Source of the DNA: Takakia lepidozioides
Lineage: Eukaryota; Streptophyta; Takakiopsida; Takakiales; Takakiaceae
Direction: 5' to 3'
Length of the DNA: 64,000 nt
NCBI GenBank assembly: GCA_030704615.1
Contig: CM060731.1
Span: 24,304,001 to 24,368,000 of the forward strand
Translations under genes and position numbers: made by a program
The notes under the pieces: model-generated
Seen by the model: only the letters and a program-made list of their open reading frames with translations
Told to the model about the DNA's origin: nothing
Databases searched by the model: none
In this document: positions 1 through 11,539 of the stretch, one piece after another
How the letters are laid out: each line of letters begins with the position of its first letter
Position numbering within the stretch: position 1 is the first letter of the stretch

Positions 1-3000
1 GAGACGCTTTCCCAAGTCCCCTCTGGAATCGGCAAGGGTTGTAACAGCCCCGCTTGCTTTTTGTACTCGCTCCGGTTTTGTTGGCATGTGGTACATGTCT
101 TGACATACTCCTCTGCCTCCTCCCTCAGTTTGGGCCAGAAATACTCTTTCTTCAAGTGTGCCGCAGTGCGCTTGGCTCCACCGTGGCCCGCAAGCGGGCT
201 ATCATGGCATTCTCTCAAGAGACTATCCCTGATCTCTCCCTTCGGCACGTAGAGACGCTTTTGCTTGTACCGGAGCAGTCCATTTTGCAAGTGGAACTGC
301 GATTTAACCCCCATCCTCCTGCATCACGGACTTCGCCAGCTCATCCTTCCGGCAAGCCTTCCGGATCTTCCTTTGGAGTGTCGTCTCGCCCTTGTACACC
401 AACAAGAGCTGCTGCTTTCTACTTAAAGCATCGGCCACCACATTGTCCCGTCCCGGTTTGTACTGGATATCCACGTCGAACACTGCCAAAGTATCTTGCC
501 ACCTAAGTTGTTTTGGGGACAACTTGGGCTGCGTGGCAAAATACTTCACCGTGACATTGTCCGTGAACACCTTCACTAGGTTGGAACCAACATAGTGGCA
601 CCAGAGCTCAAGGCAATGCACCACCGCCTTCATCTCTTTTTCGTGCGTCGGCCACCCTCGCTCCACTTCATTCAGTTTCTTACTTTCGTAAGCCACTGGA
701 CGTCCATCTTGCATAAGTACACCCCCAATCGCGAAGTCCGACGCATCTGTATGAATCTCAAATGGACGATCGAACTCCGGGATTTTCAAGACTGGAGCTT
801 CCGCCATCCGCTGCTTCAATTCAGCAAAAGTTGGCCGCATCACCAAGAACTCATATGAACCATACCTTGTCCTGCACGCGGTCTTCTCCTCATCTCCTTC
901 CGCCACCCGAATTTGGTGATAGCCGGAGCGCAAGTCGATCCGGCTGAAATACTTCGCTCCTACCAACCGATCGAAGAGGTCGTCGATCCTCGGCAAAGGG
1001 TACCGGTTTTTTATAGTCACCTTATTCAGAGCCCTGTAATCGACACACACCCGCAGCGTCCCATCCTTCTTGTCTGCGAATAGCACCGGGGCTCCGTAAG
1101 GTGACTTACTCGGCCGGATGTACCCCTTTGACATTAGATCCTTGAGCTGAGTCTTCAGCTCGACCAACTCTCTGTGGCTCAACCGGTAAGGCGCCTTGGC
1201 AGGCGGTTCCGATCCCGGTATCACCTCAATCTTGTGGTCAACTCCTCTTCGCGGTGGCAAGCCGCTTGGTAAATCCTCCGGCATCACATCCTGGTATTTC
1301 TCCAAAATCCCCTTGATCCAATCTGGGCTCGGTTCCCCATCGCCTTCTCCTTTCACTTCTCTAATGTAAAGCAAAAACTGGGGCTCGTGTGCCTCCTCCA
1401 CGGCCCACTCCTTTGCTGATAGAAGGTTTATTCGCCCTCCCACGGATTTGGGCGTTTCAGACACTCGTAAAACCTCGCCACCATTCCCACATGGCAGCGT
1501 GACTACTCTCTTGCGGCCATCTATGACCGCTCCGGATATGCTCAAAAAGGTCATCCCCAAAATGAGATCCACTCCATCGATCTCGCAGATGGTGAAGTTC
1601 TCACGTCCCTCCCAACTCCCCAGTTGAAGAGGAACATCAATCGCCAACCTTGTCGCCAACTGTGGTTCTCCTTTGGCAGAACGCACCTCAATAGAGGCCC
1701 CAACGTCACTTGTCGGGAGTCCCAGCTTTTGTGCCGTTGCCGGTGTCATGAAGGAGTGCGACGCTCCTGTGTCCACCAACAACGACACATTAGTTCCGGA
1801 TATTATCCCATCCACGAACAATAACTGACTCCCTTTTCGTAAGGTGCCAGTTTCCTGATACAACTCACAAGAAAATTTGCCTACCTTGCAAGTCCTGGCG
1901 ACCACCGCTTCCACCAAGCGACTGATGGTATCTTCCGACAGCTCCGTGGTCGCCCGAGTCATGTTCAATTGTCGGGGCTTCGTGCACTTCTTGGCCATGT
2001 GCCCGGGCTCCCCGCAATTGAAACACACTCCATCAAAGGTCGCCTTCTGTCCGCCATAAGCCGCTCCACCCGCTTTTCCTTTCGAAGCACCGGGTGCCGC
2101 CTTGACGTGTGAAGGCCCTCCCTTCGATTTCCACGTGCCATTTTTGCCGCGTGGCCTATCCCACTTCTTTTCCGGTCGGAAGGAGTCACCTTCCCGCCGA
2201 ATCTTCTTGTGGTTCAGCTCCGTACGGCCTTGTCTTTCACCCCTAGGGACATCCGAGAAACATTCAGCCCTCTCAATTGCCTCGTTCAAAGTCTTGGGTG
2301 GCTTCTCCTCCAACTTCCGCCTGGCCCATGGGGCCAGTCCCGCCACAAAGTTGAAGACCATTTCTGGTTCTGCCATGTCCGCGACTTCGAGCAACAGCAC
2401 ATTGAAAGCCTGGACATACCCCCGAATGTCATCTGTTTGCTTCAAATTCCTCATCTTGTCCCGGGCAAGCCAGGACGCGTTGAGGGGCACAAACTGTCTC
2501 TTCAACAATTCCTTGAACCCACTCCAGTTCAAGGTTTCCGGACTTGGACCTCGGTCGTGAAGGCGTTTTTGCCACCATTGTTGAGCATAGCCCCTCAAAT
2601 AGGTGGGAGCCACTTCCACCCGATCCTCGTCACTCAACTTGGCCGCCCAGAAGTACTGCTCTAGCTCCAAGAGCCAGGTGTTGAGTGCCTTCCGATTTTG
2701 GACGCCCTCGAAGGTGTCGGGTTCCTTAGGCTTCACCTTAAACTTTGCCTTAGCGGAAGTGGCATTAGCCGCCTTCAACACGTCTTTCAACGTCCCGCCA
2801 AACTGCGCCAACAACCCTTCCCAAAAGGCTGCCGGCATGGGAGGCATCTCTTGGTTTGTCGGAGCTCTCAAGGATTCCTCGGGCTCCGACTCCTCGGATT
2901 CCTCCCGCTCTTGGGCGGCCTCGTTTTCGGAAACATGCATCGCTTCCTCAAACGGCCGCCTCGGTGACACGCCGCCCCCATCGGGCTCACCGGGATCATC

Positions 3001-3045
3001 ATCTTTTGGGCCGTTCCGCTTTCGCTTCGGCTTGCCCGACCCCAT
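1..3045 (-). pseudogene. Gag-pol polyprotein of chromovirus copy 1, RT-deleted and frameshifted
   Basis: The first ATG after the PBS is at 3045. An acidic N-terminus is followed by a retrotransposon gag domain (motif [13 protein letters not shown]), one CCHC knuckle ([14 protein letters not shown]), a DTGASHSF aspartic protease motif and an RT N-terminal half ([19 protein letters not shown], then DLRSGYHQ). The frame then jumps from RT residues ending FLVMRP directly to TFAELKQRM just before RNase H, at about position 830. The RT palm segment with the catalytic YxDD box is therefore deleted without breaking the frame. RNase H follows ([14 protein letters not shown]). Near 304-320 the frame shifts and the integrase HHCC region continues in another frame to the window edge. 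It cannot encode a working RT. Confidence 0.9.
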
Positions 3046-3086
3046 GATGAGGCCAATCCCAAGGACGATCACGTACTGAACTCTAA

Positions 3087-3098
3087 GCTCTGATACCA
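3087..3098 (-). other. Primer-binding site (initiator tRNA-Met type)
   Basis: TGGTATCAGAGC on the minus strand, two bases inside the LTR. This is the usual plant PBS complementary to the 3' end of initiator tRNA-Met. Confidence 0.9.
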
Positions 3099-3100
3099 AG

Positions 3101-3827
3101 TGTCGCGCACCTCACTTCGGTAAACTCCCCTTCAAGTCATAGTTACTCGCTTTGATGCGCGCGCCTTACTCCCGACCTGGCCACCGGGCCAACTTGGAGC
3201 TTCGGCTGCTCACCGAGACATAACGGTCCCCCCTTCGCTTCCCTCTAAAACCCTCCACCTAATTGGGACTAGGAGAATTCCCTTTGGTAGATGGCAGTCC
3301 GGAACAGCTCCCCACTCTTTGGTCGCTTTCCGGCTCGCTCGCTTACTCACTAGTTTTTGGTCACCAACGGGCTTGCACCGTTCTCGGGGTTACTACTCCC
3401 TATATATACTTCTGTAGCTGTCCGCGGGGGTTTCACAACCAGCCATGCCATTTTATGGCGAACCACCACGAAGACCCTCGATTCCCGGTGGTGAGTCGCG
3501 GTGAGTCTTGGCCCGCTCACCACGGCCCCTATGGACCGTGATGAGTCCCAAGACTCCCCACGACTCCCACCACGAGGTCTCCGCCCCCATGGTGAGTCCT
3601 ATGCCACCCCCACTAAGTCCCACTAAGCTACCACCACCCCTTGTGGAGCCACCCCCACCGCAACCCGGTGTGCGGGGCTCCACCTAGTGAGCGCCTCCGC
3701 TTCCCTGAGTGCCTTGGGCACTCAAGGGTGCCTCAGCCCCCCATACCTATCGCTGCCGCTGCCCCCACCACAGGGGCAGCCCCTCATGTGTCCCGACCCC
3801 CTGCCCTCAAGGCAAAGGGCCACGACA
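3101..3827 (-). repeat. 5' LTR of chromovirus copy 1 (727 bp)
   Basis: On the minus strand it ends ...CGCGACA two bases before the primer-binding site. Its outer end reads TGTCGTG, where copy 2 has TGTCGCG. The length is the same as the LTR at 58164-58890 (727 bp). A TATATATA promoter motif lies near 3400. Confidence 0.92.
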
Positions 3828-3893
3828 GGCGGGGCCCACAGGCGCGTTGAAGACTCTATTATTGAAAAATCGTCGGCGTATTTGTGTGGACTT
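3828..3893. other. Short spacer between chromovirus LTR and the next repeat
   Basis: 66 bp with no recognisable feature. It contains a 10-base string (TTGAAAAATC, near 3863) that recurs just beyond the 90-bp repeat at 15328. This could be chance or a remnant of an insertion-site duplication. Confidence 0.3.
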
Positions 3894-4247
3894 TGTCAAG
3901 TTAAATAAACACAGTGTGAAACTAACTAGAATAAATCTAGTTATTTGTATTTAACACTTGGAATTAGTTCAAGTGTTAAGTCAGGTGTCAAGTTTAGCTT
4001 GACACCTGAACCATCTTATCTTCACGAGCTCGTCAGTCGTGTGGCTCATCTCTCTCGAGTTGAGCCTGCACGACCGAGCTCCCTCGTTGCTTAGCATCTG
4101 AGTGTACTTATGGAGGGAGAGTAGGATGTTGTGGGGTGGAGTCCCCATAGCTTGGGGTGCCCCTGGTTTGACTCTTATTTTAACGAGTGATTATATTGTA
4201 TTTCGTGTTTTGTGTCAACAGCCAGTGTGAGTTTAGTTTTCATATCA
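3894..4247 (+). repeat. 354-bp structured direct repeat, left copy (LTR-derived?)
   Basis: Nearly identical to 14887-15240. It starts TGTCAAG and ends CATATCA. It is packed with inverted repeats: 3900-3907 with 3948-3955; 3924-3930 with 3936-3942; 3953-3960 with 3970-3977; a perfect 12-bp stem 3981-3992 with 3998-4009; and a long interrupted stem 4026-4081 made of three complementary blocks (GAGCTCG, GTCGTG, GGCTCA and their complements). No protein is encoded. Confidence 0.85.
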
Positions 4248-7188
4248 CTCGAGAGAGATGAACTTGTGTCTTTTATTGCGAGATACGAGTCTTAAGTTAG
4301 CACTAGTCTTTTGTTTTTTGAAGCTTCCTTAAGATGTCAGCTCAGTTGAGTGAGTGCAAGATTGAGTGGAAAATTAGCAGTTGAAGGGATTACTCGTGTC
4401 CAGGAAACCTGCCGTTAAGAGAAAAATGAAATTTTTAGAAGAAGGATTGGTTTGTTTACGTGCTTAGCTGCTGATTTCTCTGTGACGGCAGTGATAGTAC
4501 TGAATAGAGATGGCATGTAACCAATATCGATGGAGTTTCAGCACCGTAACAAGTGAGCATATGGCGAAGGGATGAGGCAGCCTGCAACTCTTAGGTTGGG
4601 AAAGTGCAGCGTGGAGGCATTAACTACTTTGTAGAAGCCCTGTATGCGTAGACAGCGGCTACTTCATACTGTCTTGTATCGGCTTGCGGGCAGCAATACT
4701 GTTGTATGATAAACCAGCGACGTGTGATGAACCAGCGAGTTGCCGAAGAAGAGCTAGTTGCCGAAGAAGAAGAAGGTAGTATCTAGGGCAGCAGCGCCTT
4801 GCTCATTCACGAGCGTCAGAGTTCGTATCAACTGGAAGTGGTGAACGACTGAGTTAGGTTCGTGTATTGTGTTTAAGTGCTAGGAAATGTCCAAAGGAGC
4901 CAATTGCTAGAGGATCTGCTTATAGAATTTAGGCGGGCTGCTTGTGGAGATCGCAACTTGGTTATGTATTTTACCTTAAGGCTTAGAGTCTTGATACTAG
5001 TTGGTCAACAACGGAATGACCTCTGGCACAAATCTGAAGCATGAAAAGGAAGGAAGCTACTGGTAGATGTTTGTAGCAGTTGCACCTGCTACCCTTTGAA
5101 CACCTATGGAGAAGAGATGAAAGTGTTGTTAGTGCTCTAGCGAAAAGACAAGCTGCAAGATCTTGTTCATGACAGATATTCTCTAAATGCTTGTTTCTAC
5201 AAGGCTGAAGGGACCCGATCTGAAAGGGGCATGATCTGCATTCGTACCTACTTGCACATGAGTAATCATATGCCACTTCAATGGTGAAGTCGCACAATGA
5301 TGAACAGATTTTGGGTGTTCAGGTGCCGTTGGTGTTAAGTGCAATAGGGCACCGAAAATGTAAGGGCTGGAACCAGATGACCAGCAATGCTCCGAATGGT
5401 GTAGCCATTGCTGCCAAGCCGTGTTGGAGCCAACTGACCAGCAACGCTGTGATATGTCAGGGATAAGTCACTTTCTTCACAAGCGCTTTAGCCCGTATGA
5501 TCCAGTTTCGTCTCGGACTAGCAGATGCATGAGTGGATGCTCGCTCTTAGAAAAAGAAAAGCAAGACCGAAGAAGAAAGGCGGGGCAGTCGCAGTGACAC
5601 TATTAAGACACTATTAAGGAGCCGCGTAATTCAATTTAAAGACTCAAGAGGTGCAGGTCCATGGGATTGTACTCATTTTGCATCTTAGCATGGTGGCGGT
5701 ACGAGAACTAAATTACCTGCATCAGAGTAGTTCCGGAATGGAACGATTGCGCTGAAAGGTGAAGGCGATTGCAAAGCTAAACGAGGCCCGGGCGTTGGAC
5801 TAGCTTGTTAGTACTCTTCCAAGAAGCTCTGGTGATGAGAATGAGTGTTGGGCTTCAGCGACAAAGGATACTGTAGATCAGGCCGAATCTGGAATTTCTT
5901 CAAGCTGGGGAGCAGGGAAGCGTTCATGTTTGAGCTGGTGGACACCATCAAACGCAGTCCTAACCTGCACAAGCTGGTGCTCAATGTAGAACGTGGTGCT
6001 GCTGAAATGAGCTTGCAGGTGGTGCCTGATGTGGCCATTGATGAGTCAAGCACAATTGAGGTGTAGCCTAACTCCCCAAGGCAAAGCCACACCAGTTTGC
6101 TGCAATAGTGAACATAAACTTGGCAGTGAGAGGAGGCGAAGGATCGAAGCACGGATCTTGGCTGGAGCAGAGCAGTTCATTGGGAGAGCAAGCCTGTGGT
6201 GGTGTGTCTGTAAAACACAAATGAATCCTGGGAATTATAGGCCACGCCGCCAGGGAGTATGTGAGAACTACATGAACATGTTCCGAACCCGTAGATAACC
6301 TGGGAACAGCTTTTAATGTCGAGAACGTTTTGGGTGTGAAAAATTAAAGAAATTCGTTCTTTGATCTAATTTAAATTACATAGAGCATGTTTGGCCATAA
6401 CTTTGGCATACCAAGGCCGTTTGACCCAAAACTTGCGCAGGACCTACAGAAAGGGGAAATCTACCTACCTAGACCAAAAATCGTTTTAGTTTTTAGTTTT
6501 AGTTTTTTGGATGGTTTTAGTTTTTTGGACCTGACCAAAAATCTATAGAATTTTTCTAATATAAATTAGATCCTCCCCACATCTATTTGAGGTCTATTGA
6601 AGAAGTTGTTTCAAGTCAAGGATGATCACTTAGCTGTCTGTTTATAACACATCTGTCACTTTTTGACATTAGTGTATGGCTAGAGAGGAAATGAAGAGTG
6701 TCGGAATGAGGACATGCTGGGTTTAGGAATTGCTTTAGTCTCTCCTTCCCATAGCTTTCCACTCTCTCGGTAGGCCAAAACCTTTCCATAGGTGGAGGCA
6801 AGAGTCAGTCCGGGTTTTTGGGCTGGGGTATTTTGCAGGAGCAGCACTGCAGATGGATTTTGGTGTGGGGGTATTGATGTTTTGATTTCTTGTGTTTGGA
6901 TCCCCCCCAACACCTGCATGCTTGACTGTGCGCCATGTTGGTTTTGTGTGGGCGCTTGTTTTCATAGGGATTGCCGGATTTGATCACCGGTCAATCCTAG
7001 AGTATGTTGTCGGTGGTGAGGCTGGAGTGATGACCAGCAAGACCACCAGTGTTTCTTCTATGGTGAGACTGGGTTGATGACCAGCCAACCATATGAGTTC
7101 TTGCGGTGGATGTAGGTGCAGGTGCCCTGAGCCACTGGGATATGGCCCTTAAACTGCAACAGGTGCCCACCCGTGTCACTATTAGAAA
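4248..7188. other. 2.9 kb without recognisable gene (possible 5' LTR body)
   Basis: Only short, unconvincing ORFs. A stretch near 5845-6066 reads weakly protein-like but matches nothing I recognise. AT-rich runs and a repeated TTTTAGTTTT motif lie around 6480-6540. Its position between the 354-bp repeat and the PBS fits either LTR interior or unrelated inserted sequence. Confidence 0.4.
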
Positions 7189-7201
7189 TAGTATTAGAGC
7201 C
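7189..7201 (+). other. Degenerate primer-binding site of the methyltransferase element
   Basis: TAGTATTAGAGCC differs at two positions from the initiator tRNA-Met PBS sequence TGGTATCAGAGCC used by the other elements in the window. It lies just upstream of the gag reading frame. Confidence 0.5.
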
Positions 7202-7207
7202 TTATAG

Positions 7208-8824
7208 TGTCACGTGGGGGAGGTGCGGGTTGTGAGTGTCATCACGGAGTTACCCAAGGGTTTTGAGGGGAGTACGGCTACAGGCAGTAGCAGTGAGATT
7301 GGGTTCACAAGACGAGGTGTTCGGTTCAGACCACCTTCACCTCCACCCTCAACTAGTGTAGAGTCTGACACAGACCCGGAGGCTTCATCAACAGGTGTGC
7401 AGTTTTCTTCGCCATTATTATGGGACGACATGGAGGAGATGTATGGAGCTACCAAGGGGCCTTGTAGATACTCTGGAGCTGTGGGCACAATCGAGCTGGA
7501 TGACTTTATCCAGGAGTTTGACAACTGGTGTGATTTGCAGCAAATGCGCAATCCACAGCTGTTCACCCCATTCATGGCGTGGAAGGGACTGTTCCAGCAT
7601 TTGGAAGGCCCGCATATGGACGATTACCACGAGTTTAGGCGAGGACATGAAGCAGAGATTGAGGAGTGGAGGATGTATTGGTCACCTGACTACGTCTCCA
7701 TTACTCGAGGCACGACGCGACCAGTAGCTGCATCAGCACCAATATCTCCCATTGTCAGCTCTAGTAGTGGAACAAGTAGTGCTGGTACTTCTGAAGAAGG
7801 TGCTACTACTCCTCCTGCCACGACTACAACACATGTGCCTAGATTCAGCCCGGTGGTGGAGTTCTTCCAGGAGTTGCGGAGGAACTACCAAGGCGTATGC
7901 ACAGAGAAGCTGCGAAGTTTGCAAGACTTCCAGCGCAGATCCAGTGAGAGCTTGCGAGAGGCCTACGCTCGTATGAGGCGCTTGATAAATGTGACCCAAG
8001 GGGTTACTGAAGCTCAGGCAGTCCAGTTCTGGTACGGAATTTTGGACAATGAGCTCAGGAGAAGGGTGAGGGATGCAACCATGTTACAAGCGGCCCAACC
8101 CACATTAGCAGATGTGTTTCTGCTGGCTAAGCGAATTGAGCTCAACATGGTGGAGGAGCGAGTTGTTACCATTGGATTTGGCAAAGACATGCCTGCACGA
8201 GACGCAGCTACCAGCCAACAGGCACAAGGGACTGCCCAACAGCGTGGTTAGGGGGGCAAGGTTGTCCAACCCAAATTCCATGGAGCTTATAGGGGACCTC
8301 AGGTGCAGAGGCCAGTAGCTTCTTTTGCAGGCCAACAGCAACCAGGGGTGGTATGTTGGACATGTGGAGGACCTCATGTCAAGAAAGATTGCCCAGAGAG
8401 TGGCAAAGGGCCAGCACAAGCACAGCCTGCACAGTTGCAGTGTGGGCATTGTAGCAAGTATGGACATGGAGATGCCCAGTGTTATGACTTGTACCCTGAG
8501 TTGCGGCGAGACCAGTTCCAAGGGAACAATGGTGGCCGAGGGCAAGGTGGAGCACCTCAGAGAGGACGAGGTGGTCAGGCACGAGATGCAGGACAAGGGC
8601 AAACACAATATGGCCAAGGACGTGGAGGTCAGGGCGTTGACCAAGGCATGGCCAACCGGCTTCAGCAGCTAGAGCAAAGGCTTGCTGCCATGGCCACAGC
8701 TCACGTGGTACCAGCTCCAAGACCTGATGGTCCACCTCATGTTCCTCCTCAGCAGCGTCATCCTGACGGAGTAGACATGGGAGGCATGGGATTTATGTGT
8801 GGGGCAGCACTACCACTAGTGTAG
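7208..8824 (+). pseudogene. Gag of the methyltransferase-carrying Ty3 element
   Basis: One reading frame interrupted by a TAG at 8249-8251. No ATG opens the frame; the first in-frame ATGs are near 7430. Residues corresponding to 7860-8180 form a typical retrotransposon capsid helix region (FQRRSSESLREAYARMRRL). Past the TAG the same frame gives two zinc knuckles, CWTCGGPHVKKDC and CGHCSKYGHGDAQC, then a Gly/Gln/Arg-rich nucleic-acid-binding tail. It ends at a TAG at 8822-8824, after which the same frame stays open into the protease region. Role: virus-like particle formation and RNA packaging. Confidence 0.83.
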
Positions 8825-9805
8825 GTGGAGTCTGCTGCAGCCGTCACTCAAGGAGCAGCACGAGTTCCTGAGCCACAAGGTGCAGAGGTGGAGTTGGATC
8901 CACAGCGTGGGGAGGCAAGCCGTCAGGCTAGGTTGCCTCAATCATTCATCTTGGTAGAGACAGTATCAACGACATCCATGGCACCTAGTTCTTGTCCGAC
9001 GGATACCAAAGCAAAGGCTGTTATTGTGCCATTGGGGAGAGCTACACGTGCAGCACTGACACCTGCTGCCAAGGCTAGTGCAGCCAGTGTGTTGTTGGGG
9101 GCGGCCACCTTTGTGTATCAGGCCCTACTGTTCTCGGCAACCATGATTGCGACGCCGGGGGTAAGACCAGCTGCAGTGTTCAGACTAACACTCTGCGAAA
9201 GTGGGGAGGTCATTTCATCTTCTGCGGAATTAGTGGAAGGTGTAGTGGCAGAGGAATCCTCTGATTTGAGGGTCAAGACTGCCACGGCTGCGCCCTGGCA
9301 AGCTGCAGCTGCCAGGTTGATGGAGCTGTCAGCTAGGCCAGCCTTTGAGCGCGCCATGGTGACACCTGGAGTTGTCTTGTTAGATAACCAGGATGACATT
9401 TTTTCTTTGAGTGGACAGGCAAGCAAGAGGTACCGGCCACTGCGGGTCTTGTTGGACTCGGGAGCTCAGCCACTGATGTTGGGCAGAGCTGCTATTGCAG
9501 GTTTGGGCTTCATGGAGGCGGATATGGAGCCTTGTCCTTTCCAGATACAGACATCTCTGGAAGGATCAGAGTAGGCTCGGGGCATGACATGGCGTGAGTT
9601 GGCCATTAGACTACAGCCGGGTCATCCTATAGATGGCTCAGTGATGCGAGCCAAGGCCATTGTGACAGATGTGGTCTCTTACGATGTCCTTGTTGGTGGG
9701 GCAGTGTTATATCCCATGGGCTTCACCTGGATTTTTGGGAGGAGTCAGCATCCTACAGGCCTGGATGGCAGTCAGGGGATGGTCGTCGTGTACAGCTCCC
9801 TGTGA
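8825..9805 (+). pseudogene. Aspartic protease region of the methyltransferase-carrying element
   Basis: Continues in the same frame as gag after the TAG at 8822. The retropepsin active-site motif appears as VLLDSGAQPLMLG at about 9450-9490. Another TAG follows (9572-9574), after which the frame remains open to a TGA at 9803-9805. The downstream methyltransferase is in a different frame (+1 relative to start 9802), so a frameshift, programmed or mutational, lies near 9800. A low-complexity Ala-rich linker of unknown role precedes the protease. Confidence 0.75.
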
Positions 9806-11207
9806 CATTCATTGGGGGTATTGCTGCTGCCCAGCAGGGCAAGATGCCAACACTAGCAGCCTTCACAGCTGCAGTTAGTTGGCCTGAAGAGTTGTTGGAG
9901 GGCAACGCCCATGCAGAGGATGTGCCACCTCCAGCAGAGCAGGATGACATGCATGGTACGGCGGAGTTGCCTGCCATGGTTGCTCACACTCTATTGTGGG
10001 GTACGAGCAAGGATTTGCAGCAGGCTGCTGATAGACGGGTGCAACAAGCCTGGGTAGAGGCATTTGTACCGTCAGGAGAGGAGGAGAGTGCGGTGATTGC
10101 ACCAGGACCACCTCAGTTGTCACCATTGGACACCACACCTCTTGTGTGGCAGTGCCCGGATGAAGGCATATGCCTTCTGGACTTGTTTGGCGGGATCAGC
10201 ACTGGATTGGCTGCAGTGCTACAGGCAGGTGTACGAGTTCGACATTACCTGTATGTGGAGAGGGATGAGACTGCACGACGCGTCTCACTGCGCCATGTTG
10301 CTCAGTTGGTGCAGCAGTACCCTGATTTGTTGCCGGTGTCTGCAGTTTGTGGATACCAACAAGCCTTGCCAGCAAACATCTCTTTGCTCGGGGTGCATGA
10401 TTTGGAGCGGGTTGGCCCTATTCACTTGGTAGTGGTAGGTTGGCCCTGCCAAGGGCATTCATCAGCCGGGCATGGCAATGGATTACAAGACTCAAGGTCA
10501 CGCCTATTTTGGGAGATGTTGAGGGTCTTGCGTTATTTACAACTTCAGCAAACAGACTCTCTCGCATATATCTTGGAGAATGTGCCATTGATGGGTGATT
10601 CTCGGGCCAAGGTGATGGCTAGTGTGCATCAAGTGCGGTCTTGGCTTAGGTTAGCAGTATTGCTGGATGCAGCTGCAGTGGGGTCACGGGCTCATCGCCC
10701 ATGACTATGGTGGACCAACTTGATGCCACATGCACTGCTCAAGCGTGCATTTGATGGGGTGCAGCGGCCACCAAACCTGACGGTGGATAGCATTTTGGAC
10801 ATAGGGAGGCAGTCTCAACGTGTGAGACAAGATGATCGATCACCTTTGGCAGTGGTCAATAAGGTGGGTCATCCACAAGCAGCATTGCCTACACTGCTCA
10901 GTTTTCCAGGATCTCATGCTTTCCGGGATGGTGGACCTGGCCTCTTGTGGGATAGCCAGTTGCAGCAGTTAGTGGAACCCAATGCTGACGAGCGCGAGCG
11001 GGCGATGGGTTTTACCACTGGTACCACGGCGGTGCCATCTCTTTCTGAGGCATCACGTCGTTAGGTGTTGGGGCAAGCAATGGATCTCAATTGCTTGACC
11101 TGGATTATCAGCTTGGCTATGGCGGAGCAGCGCAGAGTACGGAGTACATTCCCCTTGATAGTCTCTTTGCCTACCAAGACGGTACAGGCAGTGAGTGGGG
11201 GTGAATA
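9802..11207 (+). pseudogene. C5-cytosine DNA methyltransferase domain inside the Ty3 polyprotein
   Basis: Transfers methyl groups from S-adenosylmethionine to cytosine C5. Visible motifs in order: motif I LLDLFGGISTGL (about 10165); motif IV VVVGWPCQGHSSAG (about 10430), with the catalytic Cys in PCQ; GLQDSRSRLFWEM; motif VI ILENVPLMGD (about 10570); motif VIII-like VGSRAHRP then LWWTNL; ERERAMGF (about 10995); and motif X-like VLGQAMDLN (about 11065). The DLFxGIxTGL form of motif I and the short catalytic domain resemble the DNMT3/DRM group more than DNMT1 or CMT. Breaks are TGA at 10702-10704 (context fits CGA to TGA) and TAG at 11062-11064 and 11205-11207. About 330 bp of frame-shifted linker (11208-11539) precede RT. 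The catalytic residues are intact in sequence, but the frame is not. Confidence 0.88.
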
Positions 11208-11539
11208 GGTGAGGACCACGAGGTGCATGCCGCATCCATGGTACACGTGGGAGGTGCTCGAGGTTCAGAGGGAGTTGGAAGCCAAGGCGGCGGTGATGGA
11301 TGAGGTAGGGGATTTTTCTCGGATTGAGAAGGTCCTCAAGGATGAGATGGTAGGATGAGACATTGTCACTGACAGAGCAGGCAGTGGTCACTGCTCAAGA
11401 GGTTGCAGCATAGCAACCACGGGACGCATCTTCTACCTCTAAGCCTGCTGGACTCAAGGTTGCAGTCACGGAGGACAACTGGGAGCCTGATGTTGGACCC
11501 ATAGTCACCGGAGGAGAGAGACGACGTATACGGTGGTTC

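Larger units (their letters stand above)
1..3827 (-). mobile_element. Ty3/gypsy chromovirus, copy 1, 5' half (continues past window start)
   Basis: Reads leftward: LTR (3101-3827), primer-binding site, gag, CCHC knuckle, aspartic protease, part of reverse transcriptase, RNase H, and the start of the integrase zinc-binding region at the window edge. It closely matches the plus-strand copy at 58164-63431 in order and sequence, so the lineage can be inferred from that copy's chromodomain. The 3' half lies outside the window. The 5 bases next to the LTR (3828-3832) would be one target duplication, but its partner is not visible. Confidence 0.93.

Noticed and set aside
5808-6152. Possible small host gene between the chromovirus and the methyltransferase element
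   Set aside because: ORFs on both strands are of similar length, neither has a recognisable domain or splice context, and the region may be LTR interior.
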